Assembly (NCBI GenBank): GCA_947095585.1
Contig: OX352761.1
Location: 39,382,760 to 39,446,759, forward strand
Length of the DNA stretch: 64,000 bases
Reading direction: 5' to 3'
From: Nephrocerus scutellatus
Lineage: Eukaryota > Arthropoda > Insecta > Diptera > Pipunculidae
Shown: one piece after another, positions 10,477 through 22,000 of the stretch
Layout of the letters: each line of letters starts with the position of its first letter
How positions within the stretch are numbered: position 1 is the stretch's first letter
Position numbers and translations under genes: made by a program
The notes under the pieces: model-generated
Databases searched by the model: none
What the model was told of the DNA's origin: nothing
Seen by the model: only the letters and a program-made list of their open reading frames with translations

Positions 10477-11719
10477 CTAGCTGTTCCCGGGCGCTTCACT
10501 ACCCGTACACGTGAACCCCCGGAATGGGAGGTTTACTGTAGCCTAAAACCTTCCGCCACCTGCCAACAATATACATTGAAATTTTCATAAATATCGGTTT
10601 GTAAATGTGGCTTATATTAGAATTTTACATTTCACACCCCATGGGAGTGGGATGTACTATAGCGTATAACCATCCTCCAAATGCCAGTAATATACCTTCA
10701 AAATTTCATTGAAATCAGTTGGTAAACGTGAGTTTCCTTATATAACAATCGCACAAAATTTAATTTTACTTTTACATAGAAAGAGGATCTATAGTGTCAA
10801 GATATACCTATTTAGTGCCCATTATTGTATAAAACCCTACGCAAAGTTTGAACGCGATTGGTTCATAAAAACATGCAATTTATAGAAACAATAAAAAATT
10901 TCTTATGGAGACCCTTAAGGGGTCTGACCACTTTCAAAATATGCCTATTATGTGTTCATTATGGTATAAAACCCCTATGCAAAGTTTGAACGCAATCGAT
11001 TCATAAAAACATGCAATTTGTAAAAACAATAAAAAAAATTCGTATGGTGACCCCTTGACCTGCCAATAATATACATTGAAAATTTCATAAATATCGGTTT
11101 GTAAATGTGGATTATATTAGCATTATACATTTCACACCCCATGGGAGCGGGATGTACTATAGCGTATAACCATCCTCCAAATGCCAGTAATATACCTTCA
11201 AAATTTCATTGAAATCGGTTGGTAAATGTGAGTTTCCTTATATAACAATCGCACAAAATTTAATTTTACTTTTACATAGTAAGAGGAACTATAGTTTCAA
11301 AATATACCTATTTAGTGCCCATTATTGTATAAAACCCCTACGCAAAGTTTGAACGCGATTGGTTCATAAAAACATGCAATTTAAAGAAACAATAACAACA
11401 TCTCTTATGGAGACCCTTTCAGGAGTCTGACCACTTTCAAAATATGCCTATTATGTGTTCATTATGGTATAAAACCCCTATGCAAAGTTTGAACGCAATC
11501 GATTCATAAAAACATGCAATTTGTAAAAACAATAAAAAAAAATTCGTATGGTGACCCCTTGACCTAGGAGTCTGACCACTTTCAAAATATGCCTATTAAG
11601 TGCCTATTATGGTAGAAAATCCATATGTAAAGTTAGAACGGGATCGGTTAAAGGGTTTGACAGTCCATACCGGACATACATATTACATACATACAAAGTT
11701 TCACTTATATATATATAGA
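10477..11719 (-). mobile_element. Non-autonomous Helitron, copy A
   Basis: On the minus strand it starts TCTATATATATATAAG (preceded by A) and ends ...CGGGTAGTGAAGCGCCCG GGAACAGCTAG (followed by T). This is the Helitron layout: 5' TC, a hairpin just before a 3' CTAG, insertion between A and T, no target duplication. It contains two direct internal repeats of ~500 bp (about 10556-11056 and 11057-11560). No coding capacity was found. It sits inside the 118-bp repeat array. Confidence 0.75.
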
Positions 11720-12040
11720 TTTAAATAAAATCGGGTTAATTTTTTAAAAAATTTGTATAGGGCCTCAGAAATTTTTACAAAAAGTGTTGTCCATCGGAAA
11801 TACTCGTGTATATTAAATTTGAAGGAAATCGGGTTAATATTTTTAAATAATTTGTATGGGGCCTCACGACCCCGGGGCCCGGTGTCTCCAAATTTTTTAC
11901 ATAAAGTTCTTTGCATCGGAGATACACATATATATAAAATTTGAAGAAAATCGGGTTAATTTTGTAAAATATTTGTATGGGAGCTCCTCGACCCCGGGGC
12001 CCGAGGGACCCAAATTTTAATAAAGTTTTGTCTTTAGAAA
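11720..12040. repeat. 118-bp repeat array, right part, copy A
   Basis: Continues the array left of the Helitron, with units near 11740-11850, 11850-11960 and 11960-12020. It ends in non-repetitive sequence near 12040. Confidence 0.7.
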
Positions 12041-12339
12041 GAATCAAACGGACGCGAAGTTCACACAGAGAATGCCTTACCCGTTTACACGGATCTCTGC
12101 ACAGGCAGACCACTCTTTCTCCGCCATTGAACCGCCGATGGAGAAACGATACCGGAATCGTCACGGGGCTTTTAAAGTCCTCAAAAGGTGGGATGATATA
12201 ATGATAGGAGTCGTTTTCGGGTAAAAACTTTTATGTATAGATTGACACACGAAATACGCCACACAGTCCTTTTACATTGTATTATTTGGCAATAACGGCC
12301 AAATTATCTGTTTTTGAGGTCGGGCCTATTTCAAAGTAT

Positions 12340-12812
12340 TTTTCTTTTCCGAGAATCACACGGCCACACGCGTGACACGCGGGATATCAAAACTGGCTTT
12401 TGCATTGAGCTGTCACAAAATTTTAGATCTCTATTTCGTACGAAAAGTGGTTTAAAAGAACCATAAAAACGAGAAAATGACCACAATTCCACCCATCACA
12501 TATTTAGGACTTAGACACTCACAATATTTCAGCCATCTATGTCGTGCGATAAGTTTAAGATAAGATAAGCTTAAAAGAACCTCAAAAACGAGAAAATTAC
12601 CACAAAACCAATCATTACTCGCGCCACATGCGAAACGCGACACGCGTCACACGCGGAATATAAAAAATTATATTTTGGACTTTGACACTCACAAAATGTC
12701 AGCTCTACCTATAGGTCGTGTGGAATGTGGTTAAAAAGGACTTCAAAGAAGTCGAAAAAAAAATTCAACCCATCACACGCGCCACACGTGGCACACGCGA
12801 CACACGCGGAAT
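12340..12812. repeat. Degenerate ~130-bp tandem repeats rich in CACACGCG, copy A
   Basis: Roughly four units contain CACACGCG(C/T)CACACG motifs, then GGACTTAGACACTCACAA, then TTTCAGC, then GGTCGTG, then AAAGAACC-like segments. The same family, in the other orientation, is found once at 28545-28775 and once at 40147-40400. Confidence 0.6.
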
Positions 12813-12826
12813 GTGTTGGTTGTGTG
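12813..12826. other. Tandem-duplication junction with filler DNA
   Basis: Copy A stops after GCGGAAT and copy B starts TGTGTTGGTTGACTAAGC. The 14 bp between them (GTGTTGGTTGTGTG) repeats the first bases of copy B, which suggests templated filler made during end joining or template switching. Confidence 0.7.
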
Positions 12827-14235
12827 TGTGTTGGTTGACTAAGCGATCAATCTCGTGACTTAGTAGTTCAATTCTGGTGTTCGCGGGGTTGATGCTGCGA
12901 ATATGATCACGCTCATTAGAAAGCTCGACTGCTTCTGCTGGGAAGTTAGTCCCAAGTATAGGGATTCTGGAGGTTGCAATGAAACTGGCAGCTAATCTGA
13001 TGACGATATGGTGAAAGATCCTTTCACCTGAAATTGCGTTGGTGTGTGAAACATGGCCAGTCCACCTTGGCGTAATTGACAAATGTGCGTTTATCCGCAG
13101 ACACAAAGTTATCGGCTTTATCCACGGTGATGATGATCGGGATATGGCCGGAGTTTAACGCTCTGTTCTACAGGATAATAAAGAGTCGTTCACTATGCTG
13201 GGGAGCTGGAACAGGTGGCACAGATCCTGGTGGATGAATTTTCGTTGATGGTACCAAAGTTTGACTCGTCGATTTGCTTAGCAATATGCGTGCCGCGACG
13301 ATCGTTCTCTATATTAGACTGCCAGCAACCATGGTGTGCGTTGAAATCCCCAACAACCAGGCGGTTACCATCTGTTAGTAGATGTTCTACAGAAGGAAGG
13401 TAGCCGGATGTGCAGTTGGGGGAATATAGACATACATATGTTATTTCGATAAGGGTGTCTTTTGACTTGACTGCAATAATTTGTGTTTCGAGATGTGGAT
13501 CGGGTGTGGTGGGTGCCGGTATTGGCATGAGTCTGTAGTTGACCCAGTTGTGCACCATGAACGCAAGACCGTATTCGTATGCTCATGATGTTGTAATTGG
13601 TGCTTCTGGATAGCAAGCAGGAGGGGGTGAGCTTTGTTTCTTGTATGGCAGCAATTAAGATCCCATGGTGCTCCATATAGTTGGTGATTTCTGTTACTTT
13701 CCCTCGTAAGCCGTTGCAATTGAGATGCATCACAGCGAAAAGTATGTGGTGTTTATGTGTGGTATGTTGGTAGTTTGCAGGTGGGGGTGAGTCCGTGGAT
13801 GTTGGTGGAGTGTTGATGAGCAAGTTGAAATTGTCTATCGGATTATGACTGTTTGTGGGGGAGGCTGTGGGTGGAGTGTTGTAGGGGTGTCTGTAGTGTT
13901 TGGTTTAAGCAGCATGGGACCAAGAAGTTGGCGATCCATTGATTAAAGTTATTAAGTCCAGAGAACGTTCTAAGATGACACCAGTTCTCACAGCCATTGC
14001 ATTTGACGGAAGAGGCATTGCCGTGTAGCAGTTAGTGGCGTTGTTGGTTGTCTGAACTCTTGCCCTGCAGCATTCCGCAATGAAACTCCGATTCCAGTCT
14101 CCGATATTGGCTAGACCTGAGCATCGTCGGAAATGGCACCAGCTGACAAATCGCCAGCTTATCAAATATCTGAAAATCCTTAGTAACCGGCAGTACGGAT
14201 TTCCTTGTCAACGTTCTACTGGTGTTTGATGACAT
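12827..14235 (-). mobile_element. LINE 5' half, copy B
   Basis: Same endonuclease and ORF1 remnants as 5503-6911. It stops abruptly at the duplication junction inside ORF2, so the LINE was in place before the duplication. It differs from copy A at 13668 (His for Gln in the endonuclease). Confidence 0.85.
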
Positions 14236-15231
14236 ATCTATTCACCATGTGATTTTTTTTCTGGGTGAAGTTGAACTCGGTTTAAGTACCGCTGTTCAAA
14301 TACTAAAAATTATAACGCTAGTCGAACTTCGTTCATATGGCGCTGTTCAAATACAAATTAAAACCAACCGAGGGTTTAAACAATAGTATTTACACTAAAT
14401 AAAATACAATAATTTAATTATTTTAAATGATAAATAAGCATTTTTTAATATTGCCTTTTCTACAAACATTTTTTTTCTTAACGGCTTACAGAAATTCCGA
14501 CGAAACGTATTTATTTTGCATCTGGCGTCGCTTAAAGTAATAATCCGAAGTTTCTTAAAAGGTGGAATGGCAGAGTGGAAAGAGGATAGAATTATTAAGA
14601 ACGGAATAAGTACATACTAAGAAGACGAATAGAACGGAACAGAGATATAATATTGCTTTATCAGTTATCAGCTGTATTGTAAGATTTTAAGAAACTTTTA
14701 CACTTACATCTAATAAATAAAATTATGTCATTCACATTTATTTCCAACTGGAAAAAAATTAATTAATTTCTATTACATGACCACACAAAATGTTTTGACT
14801 TGCAGAACGAATGGTTAACATGTAAAAAATAGGTATATAATTGATAAAATGTACATAAATTCTACAAATACTTTTTTCGAATAAAGTGAATTAGAATTAG
14901 TTATTAACATAAATATAAATTAATACAAAATGGTAAGCCAAGTACATATTGAAAATCCTTCGGTAACTATTAGGGTAAATTTCAGAGATACATTTTGTGT
15001 ATTTTTTTATTTTTAGTATAAGGTTTTTGGGTTTGTTATGTGTGTTTTACAATAAAATTAATTTATTAAATAATTAATATTACTACGAATAGGTAAATAC
15101 GGTAAATTAAAAAATCACTTCGTAAATTACAAATGAACAATAAAATTGCTTTACTACATAAATGTTGGTAATAGCGTAATCTAGAAGAAATCAGATGTAA
15201 GCTGTACTGTTATCAAAAGTTGTTACCGTTG

Positions 15232-15951
15232 TCACAACTCATACGTTACATTGTTCATGTGATCGCGTGTTTTGCGCGGTATAAATTGTGGGAAATGGTT
15301 TAAAGTCCCTGTTGACCGAAATCTCTTTGCACCATTACGATTAAACGGCTTAGAATACGTTGTGCTGTATGAAACATTGGAGCTACGTCCACCACCCAAG
15401 CATCGCATTGCTGCACATAATAAAGTACACCAGCGCCAAGAGGAAAACGTATAAAACCCATGGGGAGTTTTAGACAACAAATGGTGCCGACTGTTGTGCA
15501 ATGTTGAGTTGTAGTTAGAGCGAAAACTATTATCACTGCTATTACCGCTATCGTTACTATTCATCAAATTCATTTGAAAGAAATTTCCATTGTGATAGTA
15601 TGATTCGTCTACGTCATTTTCAGCTAGCGCACCTATCTCATTGTCGAAGTTTCGATCGATTGATACAGCTGGTGTGATTATCATAAACTGTCTGTACTTG
15701 GTGCGATATGAGAGATTAGTTCCATTTGATATACATGACGATTGGTTAATCAGGGCGGAAGATCCTCTGGAAGAAAATGAGTTCGACGATGAAAGCGAAG
15801 AATCGCCGGCTACAACGCCAGGGGATTGTTGAGAAATGAGAACAGTGGGCAGCAGCGGCTGCTGTTTTTGCGGTAGCAGCAATTGGGTTTGTGAAATTTG
15901 TTGCTGTTGCGTTGCCGGTGATGAAGAGGGCGTTGAACCGACAGATGGCAT
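15232..15951 (-). CDS. Tnks: In-frame 240-codon extension after the Tnks stop, copy B (readthrough candidate)
   Basis: Follows the stop at 15955-15957 in frame, as in copy A, and translates identically to 7908-8627. This copy adjoins the terminal exons most likely used by Tnks, so it is the one to test. Poly-Gln and poly-Ser tracts come first, then an acidic Asn-rich middle, then a basic tail. If read through, the protein would grow from 1166 to about 1407 residues. Confidence 0.5.
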   Translation of the reverse strand: MPSVGSTPSSSPATQQQQISQTQLLLPQKQQPLLPTVLISQQSPGVVAGDSSLSSSNSFSSRGSSALINQSSCISNGTNLSYRTKYRQFMIITPAVSIDRNFDNEIGALAENDVDESYYHNGNFFQMNLMNSNDSGNSSDNSFRSNYNSTLHNSRHHLLSKTPHGFYTFSSWRWCTLLCAAMRCLGGGRSSNVSYSTTYSKPFNRNGAKRFRSTGTLNHFPQFIPRKTRDHMNNVTYEL

Positions 15952-15954
15952 CCA

Positions 15955-16035
15955 TCATCTCGTTGACTCTTCGTTGCCACTACTATTGTCCTCTGGTTTA
16001 ACAATTTGATAAGTTATTAAGTATTCCGGATAGGC
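15955..16035 (-). CDS. Tnks: Tankyrase terminal exon 8, copy B
   Basis: Encodes residues 1141-1166 and the TGA stop. Starts right after an AG acceptor at 16036-16037, phase 0. The intron to exon 7 is 62 bp. The segment PEYLITYQI is the last strand of the PARP fold; the rest is a short acidic tail. Confidence 0.92.
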   Translation of the reverse strand, partial: AYPEYLITYQIVKPEDNSSGNEESTR

Positions 16036-19000
16036 CTATAAACATAAAAAAACTAAATTAAGCAACATTAAAAGTTAATCGGATTTCTCTAACTAACTTG
16101 TTCGCCTCGATAGACAACGTATTCAGCAAAGTGCAATCCTCCAGCTGATGGGCGTCCGATCACGGAATGGTGACCTGGGGGAGCATGAGCCATTTTCATC
16201 GCACTATATTGAAGAAATGACTTTCCAAGCGCAACGCGACATAGCAGCAATTGGCTTATTTTTACACACACAAAAAAGTTCATGATTCGATATATATAGT
16301 TGATAATCATATACGTAAGTATGTAACTTATAGCTTAATATACGTATAACGTAATAAAGAACCAGCAAATAAATGAAAAAATACTGTGATTAGCTACAAA
16401 GAAATTTTAAGAAGTCTATTGTCGCAATTAGCAAGAGCTTTTAGAGTTATCTTTTTGGCTTGAATTTAAAAAAACAACCCATAAAAAAACCACCCATAAA
16501 AATTAGAATTTTTCTTGTAAATTCTCTAATCGGGGATACACACACACACACACTGCGTGCTCGTTTTGTGGCAAAATCATCCACAAAATGACGCGGCGAC
16601 AGCGATCAGCGCTGCTTACAAAGCACAGAGCTCAGACTTTGCCGTGATCTGATGCGATATAGCGATATTTAAAAATTGTATATTGGGGTCCCCAAGGGGC
16701 CGATCGCTCCAAATTTTTACAAAAAGTGTTTTCCATCGAAGACACACATCTGTACAAAATTTAAAGAAAATCGGGTAAATTTTGTAAAATATTTGTATGC
16801 GAGCCCCCCGACCCCGCGGCCTCAAATTTTAATAGAAAGTGTTGTCATGGGAGATATAAATGTGTACAATTTCAATAAAATCAGGCTGTAGGAAGTGGGT
16901 TAAAAATTGATCACAAGATTTGGCCAGCCAGCCAACAAGCCAGCCACGGGCAAGTGAAGTTAATATAGAGAATTTAAAAATTAAAATTTTTCATTTAAAT
17001 TCTCTAAAAGGAGAGTGTGCATAGTTTGAATCGGGTTAATTTGGAAAAAAAATAATATTAGAACACCTGTACTTCAAAATGTTTACAAAAACTGTTGTCA
17101 CCGGAGATACACATGTGAAAAAATTTGTATGGGAGCCTCCAACCTTGGGGCCCAATCACTTCCAAATTTCAATAGGAAGTCTTGACATTGGAGATACACA
17201 TGTGTTGAATAATTTTTAAAAAAATATATGGTCGTCAGGGACCTCAGGTCCCGTTCACTCCAAAAAATTTACAGAAAGTTTTGTTCATTGGACATTCACA
17301 TGTGTTTAAAATTTGAAAAAATCAGGCTAATTTAAAAAAAAAATTATGGATACACCTCGTGCCTCATTGCTCGTTCAATCCAAAAATTTTACAAACAGTT
17401 TTGTTCATCTGAGATACACATGTGTTTAAATTTGAAGAAAATGGGCCAAATTTTTAAAAAATGTATATAGGCACCCCCTGGGAGATACACATTTGTGTAA
17501 ATGTTTTAAAAAAATTTGTGTGGGGCCTCACGACCCACTTTTTTAGAAAAAGTGTTCTCCATCGGAGATACACATGTGTATAAAAATTGAAGAAAATCTG
17601 GTTAATTTTTCAAAAATTTGTATGGGGCTTCAAGCTCCGGTCCCGGGTTCTCCAACATTTTTACAAAAAATGTTACACATGTATATAAAATTAGAAGAAA
17701 ATCGGGATATTTTTTTTAAAAAAATTGTATGGGGCCTCACGATCCCAGGACCCGCGCTCTCCAAAATTTGTACAAAAAATGTTGTCCGTCGGAGATACAC
17801 ATGTATATATAACTAGCTGTTCCCGGGCGCTTCACTACCCGTACACGTGAACCCCCGGAATGGGAGGTTTACTGTAGCCTAAAACCTTCCGCCACCTGCC
17901 AACAATATACATTGAAATTTTCATAAATATCGGTTTGTAAATGTGGCTTATATTAGAATTTTACATTTCACACCCCATGGGAGTGGGATGTACTATAGCG
18001 TATAACCATCCTCCAAATGCCAGTAATATACCTTCAAAATTTCATTGAAATCAGTTGGTAAACGTGAGTTTCCTTATATAACAATCGCACAAAATTTAAT
18101 TTTACTTTTACATAGAAAGAGGATCTATAGTGTCAAGATATACCTATTTAGTGCCCATTATTGTATAAAACCCCTACGCAAAGTTTGAACGCGATTGGTT
18201 CATAAAAACATGCAATTTAAAGAAACAATAACAACATCTCTTATGGAGACCCTTTCAGGAGTCTGACCACTTTCAAAATATGCCTATTATGTGTTCATTA
18301 TGGTATAAAACCCCTATGCAAAGTTTGAACGCAATCGATTCATAAAAACATGCAATTTGTAAAAACAATAAAAAAAAATTCGTATGGTGACCCCTTGACC
18401 TAGGAGTCTGACCACTTTCAAAATATGCCTATTAAGTGCCTATTATGGTAGAAAATCCATATGTAAAGTTAGAACGGGATCGGTTAAAGGGTTTGACAGT
18501 CCATACCGGACATACATATTACATACATACAAAGTTTCACTTATATATATATAGATTTAAATAAAATCGGGTTAATTTTTTAAAAAATTTGTATAGGGCC
18601 TCAGAAATTTTTACAAAAAGTGTTGTCCATCGGAAATACTCGTGTATATTAAATTTGAAGGAAATCGGGTTAATATTTTTAAATAATTTGTATGGGGCCT
18701 CACGACCCCGGGGCCCGGTGTCTCCAAATTTTTTACATAAAGTTCTTTGCATCGGAGATACACATGTATATAAAATTTGAAGAAAATCGGGTTAATTTTG
18801 TAAAATATTTGTATGGGAGCTCCTCGACCCCGGGGCCCGAGGGACCCAAATTTTAATAAAGTTTTGTCTTTAGAAAGAATCAAACGGACGCGAAGTTCAC
18901 ACAGAGAATGCCTTACCCGTTTACACGGATCTCTGCACAGACAGACCACTCTTTCTCCGCCATTGAACCGCCGATGGAGAAACGATACCGGAATCGTCAC

Positions 19001-22000
19001 GGGGCTTTTAAAGTCCTCAAAAGGTGGGATGATATAATGATAGGAGTCGTTTTCGGGTAAAAACTTTTATGTATAGATTGACACACGAAATACGCCACAC
19101 TGTCCTTTTACATTGTATTATTTGGCAATAACGGCCAAATTATCTGTTTTTGAGGTCGGGCCTATTTCAAAGTATTTTTCTTTTCCGAGAATCACACGGC
19201 CACACGCGTGACACGCGGGATATCAAAACTGGCTTTTGCATTGAGCTGTCACAAAATTTTAGATCTCTATTTCGTACGAAAAGTGGTTTAAAAGAACCAT
19301 AAAAAGGAGAAAATGACCACAATTCCACCCATCACATATTTAGGACTTAGACACTCACAATATTTCAGCCATCTATGTCGTGCGATAAGTTTAAGATAAG
19401 ATAAGCTTAAAAGAACCTCAAAAACGAGAAAATAACCACAAAACCAATCACACGCGTCACACGCGGAATATAAAAAATTATATTTTGGACTTTGACACTC
19501 ACAAAATTTCAGCTCTACCTATAGGTCGTGTGGAATGTGGTTAAAAAGGACTTCAAAGAAGTCGAAAAAAAATTCAACCCATCACACGCGCCACACGTGG
19601 CACACGCGACACACGCGGAATATAAAATAAGCTATATTGGACTTAGATACTCACAAAATTTTAGCTGTCTAGGTCGTGTGGAAGGCAGTTAAATTACTTC
19701 AAAGTGGTCGAAAAAACAGGTAAAAAGAGGTCGTCAAGTTAAATAAAAGTTTTTAAAAGCACCGTCAGGGAACTATCAGCGAAAGGGCAAAGGTCTCCGG
19801 AGGAGGTGGAACCTGAAAGCAATAAATGGGCTAAAGTGTAAGCGACGACTCTTAAAACGAACAAAACAAAGTCGTTTAGCGACCTCGTTAAAGAGCATGG
19901 TCTGATGCTAGCCGTGATTGACAACAGACATGTGGATGGGAGCATTTCTCCGGGAAAATGAAAATTAGTACATATTGCACTAATCGCCATTTTCCAAAGG
20001 TACTGAGACAAAATCTTAATCGCTAAACTGACTGCGTGCTCTGACCAAAGATCAGCCGATCTCTATAAAAAGTAAAGTGTGGACAGTAACAAGGCTTACA
20101 GCCGTAAGCAGAGAAGAAATTCTTAGAAGCCAAGAGCACGCGTCTGGCTTCCTACAAACCCACTAGCGCTAAGCAATAATAGAGATCATCCAAGCCAGGA
20201 ATCCCAATCTTCCGGCAACAATTTGGAAGATTGCAAAACAAGAGGAGGGTAAGGGTAACTTTACATTGTCAACCATGGTGATCAATAAGGAATCCTGGCC
20301 CCTCTTGCAACGACTAAGGAGGTCGACTAAGGAGGTTATCAACTTCTGCTTCAGGTCAATAACCCTCAAGGTCTATAAGGCACACGAAGTCGATAAACGC
20401 AAAGAAACGGACCAATCCGATAACGTAGCCTTGCTTGACGTGAAGACCTCGGGTTTGTCTTAGATGCAGAAAGTTGGTCCAGGGATACCTCGCACACGGA
20501 GCTGTTATCGAGGATGGCCAACCTTTTTACCTTAGAGTCTGCCGAGGAAAACTTGACGGACTCTATTAATAAGACGGTTATAGAGTCAACGGGATCGAGA
20601 CGAAATGTGCCGACGGATCCTCGAAGACAGAAGTAGTTTACATGCTAAACCAGGACGGAGTTAAGTTGGATGATGCTTAGCATAATACAAATCAACCTTC
20701 ACTACATCTGCCGTGGATAAATGGAGCTAAGATCTGTGGACTTAAAGGATATAAAATTTTATACTCAAGTAACTCAGAGAAGATTAGATCTTATATTCTG
20801 GGCAAAAGTAACCTAAAACTTATCTAATATCATAGTTTCACGACGGTGACATAACTGCGGCCAGCATTGAAGTCGGTAGCGAAAAATTCTTGCGTTTTGT
20901 GCATACATAGACATGGAAAAACAGACTCCGTCGGAAATACTGGGGGAGCTCATTTCTGAGACAGAGAAAAAAAATCGGTGCGATTCTGGGATACGATGCG
21001 AACGTAAATGAAATAGGTGAGTCATTTTCGAGTACTTATTACATGCTTAGTGCAACGGGAAGGCTGTGGATAAAGCTTTACACACCATCGTAAGCACAAT
21101 TGTGAAATCAATGTACTCTCAAGAGTACACACTTATATTATTCCTGGATATTAAAGGTGCATTTAATAATGTAAAATCAGAGGCAATTAATCGTAGAGGT
21201 GGACTACCCTATAAGCAGTCTAATCAATCATATGCTTTTAAGCAGGATTATTAGCACGGAGCTGGAGAGCACCATCATAAAGAGGCGGACAGTAAGTGCC
21301 TATTCTGATGATGTAGTGATAGCTGTCTCAGGAAAATACTTTAAACCAATAATTAACAAGTGCAAAAATGCCCTTTCATTTGTTAATGAATGGGCAATTA
21401 AAAACGGTCTGGAAATATGAAATTGTTGTTTTTGTTGATAAAGAAAGATTTCTTGGCACGAAGTTGGACAGGAAACTCAGCTGGAAACCTTATATCATAG
21501 AAGGAGTAAATAAGGCTAATATTGTTTTATACTCATGTAAGAACGCCAATGGGGTCTGAAACCAGAGCTGGAACAATGTCTTTACACAGCTGTAGTGAGA
21601 TTAATACTACTGTAGCGGGTAATCGTATGGAATCCAGCCCTGGAAAAAGCTATATTTAAAAACAATGGAGAAGGTACGAAGAACGGCCTTTATGCTTTTA
21701 CGGGTTGGAGAGATCAACACCAACTCGCGCCTTAGATGTTATGCTCCACCTTACTCCACCATAATAAAATTGCTTAAGCAAGAACTGATGAATCTCGAAA
21801 AGACCAAAAGAGTGGTTCCAAAACATAAAGAAACAGTACAGTATTTCACGGATGGCTCTAAGCTAAACGACAAAGTAGGAGCAGGAATCTTCCGTGACAA
21901 GCTGAAATTAAGCAACTCTGTCCGACTCCCTGATCACTGCAGTGTATACCAGGCTGAGGTGATAGCGATAGGAGAGGTTATGAATTGGCTGAAGCATAAT

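Larger units (their letters stand above)
5503..12812. repeat. Segmental tandem duplication, copy A
   Basis: Sequence from 5503 reappears at 12827 with an offset of 7324 bp and is nearly base-identical through the LINE and Tnks exons; one substitution is seen at 6344 versus 13668. Later in the unit small indels change the offset to 7336, and a ~500-bp difference within the Helitron changes it to 6836. The copy ends at ...GCGGAAT (12812). It holds the LINE 5' half, the Tnks 3' UTR, exons 8 and 7, and intron repeats. Confidence 0.95.
12827..19621. repeat. Segmental tandem duplication, copy B
   Basis: Second copy of the unit at 5503-12812, in the same orientation and nearer to Tnks exon 6. It is 6795 bp because ~500 bp of the Helitron and 26 bp of the CACACGCG repeats are missing. 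It also has small insertions, such as about 12 bp near 16485. The exons and extension ORF are identical in translation to copy A. Confidence 0.95.

Noticed and set aside
11701..12164. ORFs of 71-129 codons across the 118-bp arrays (also 18537-19000, 9274-9549)
   Set aside because: They arise from translating repeat units, and the same peptides recur in both orientations.
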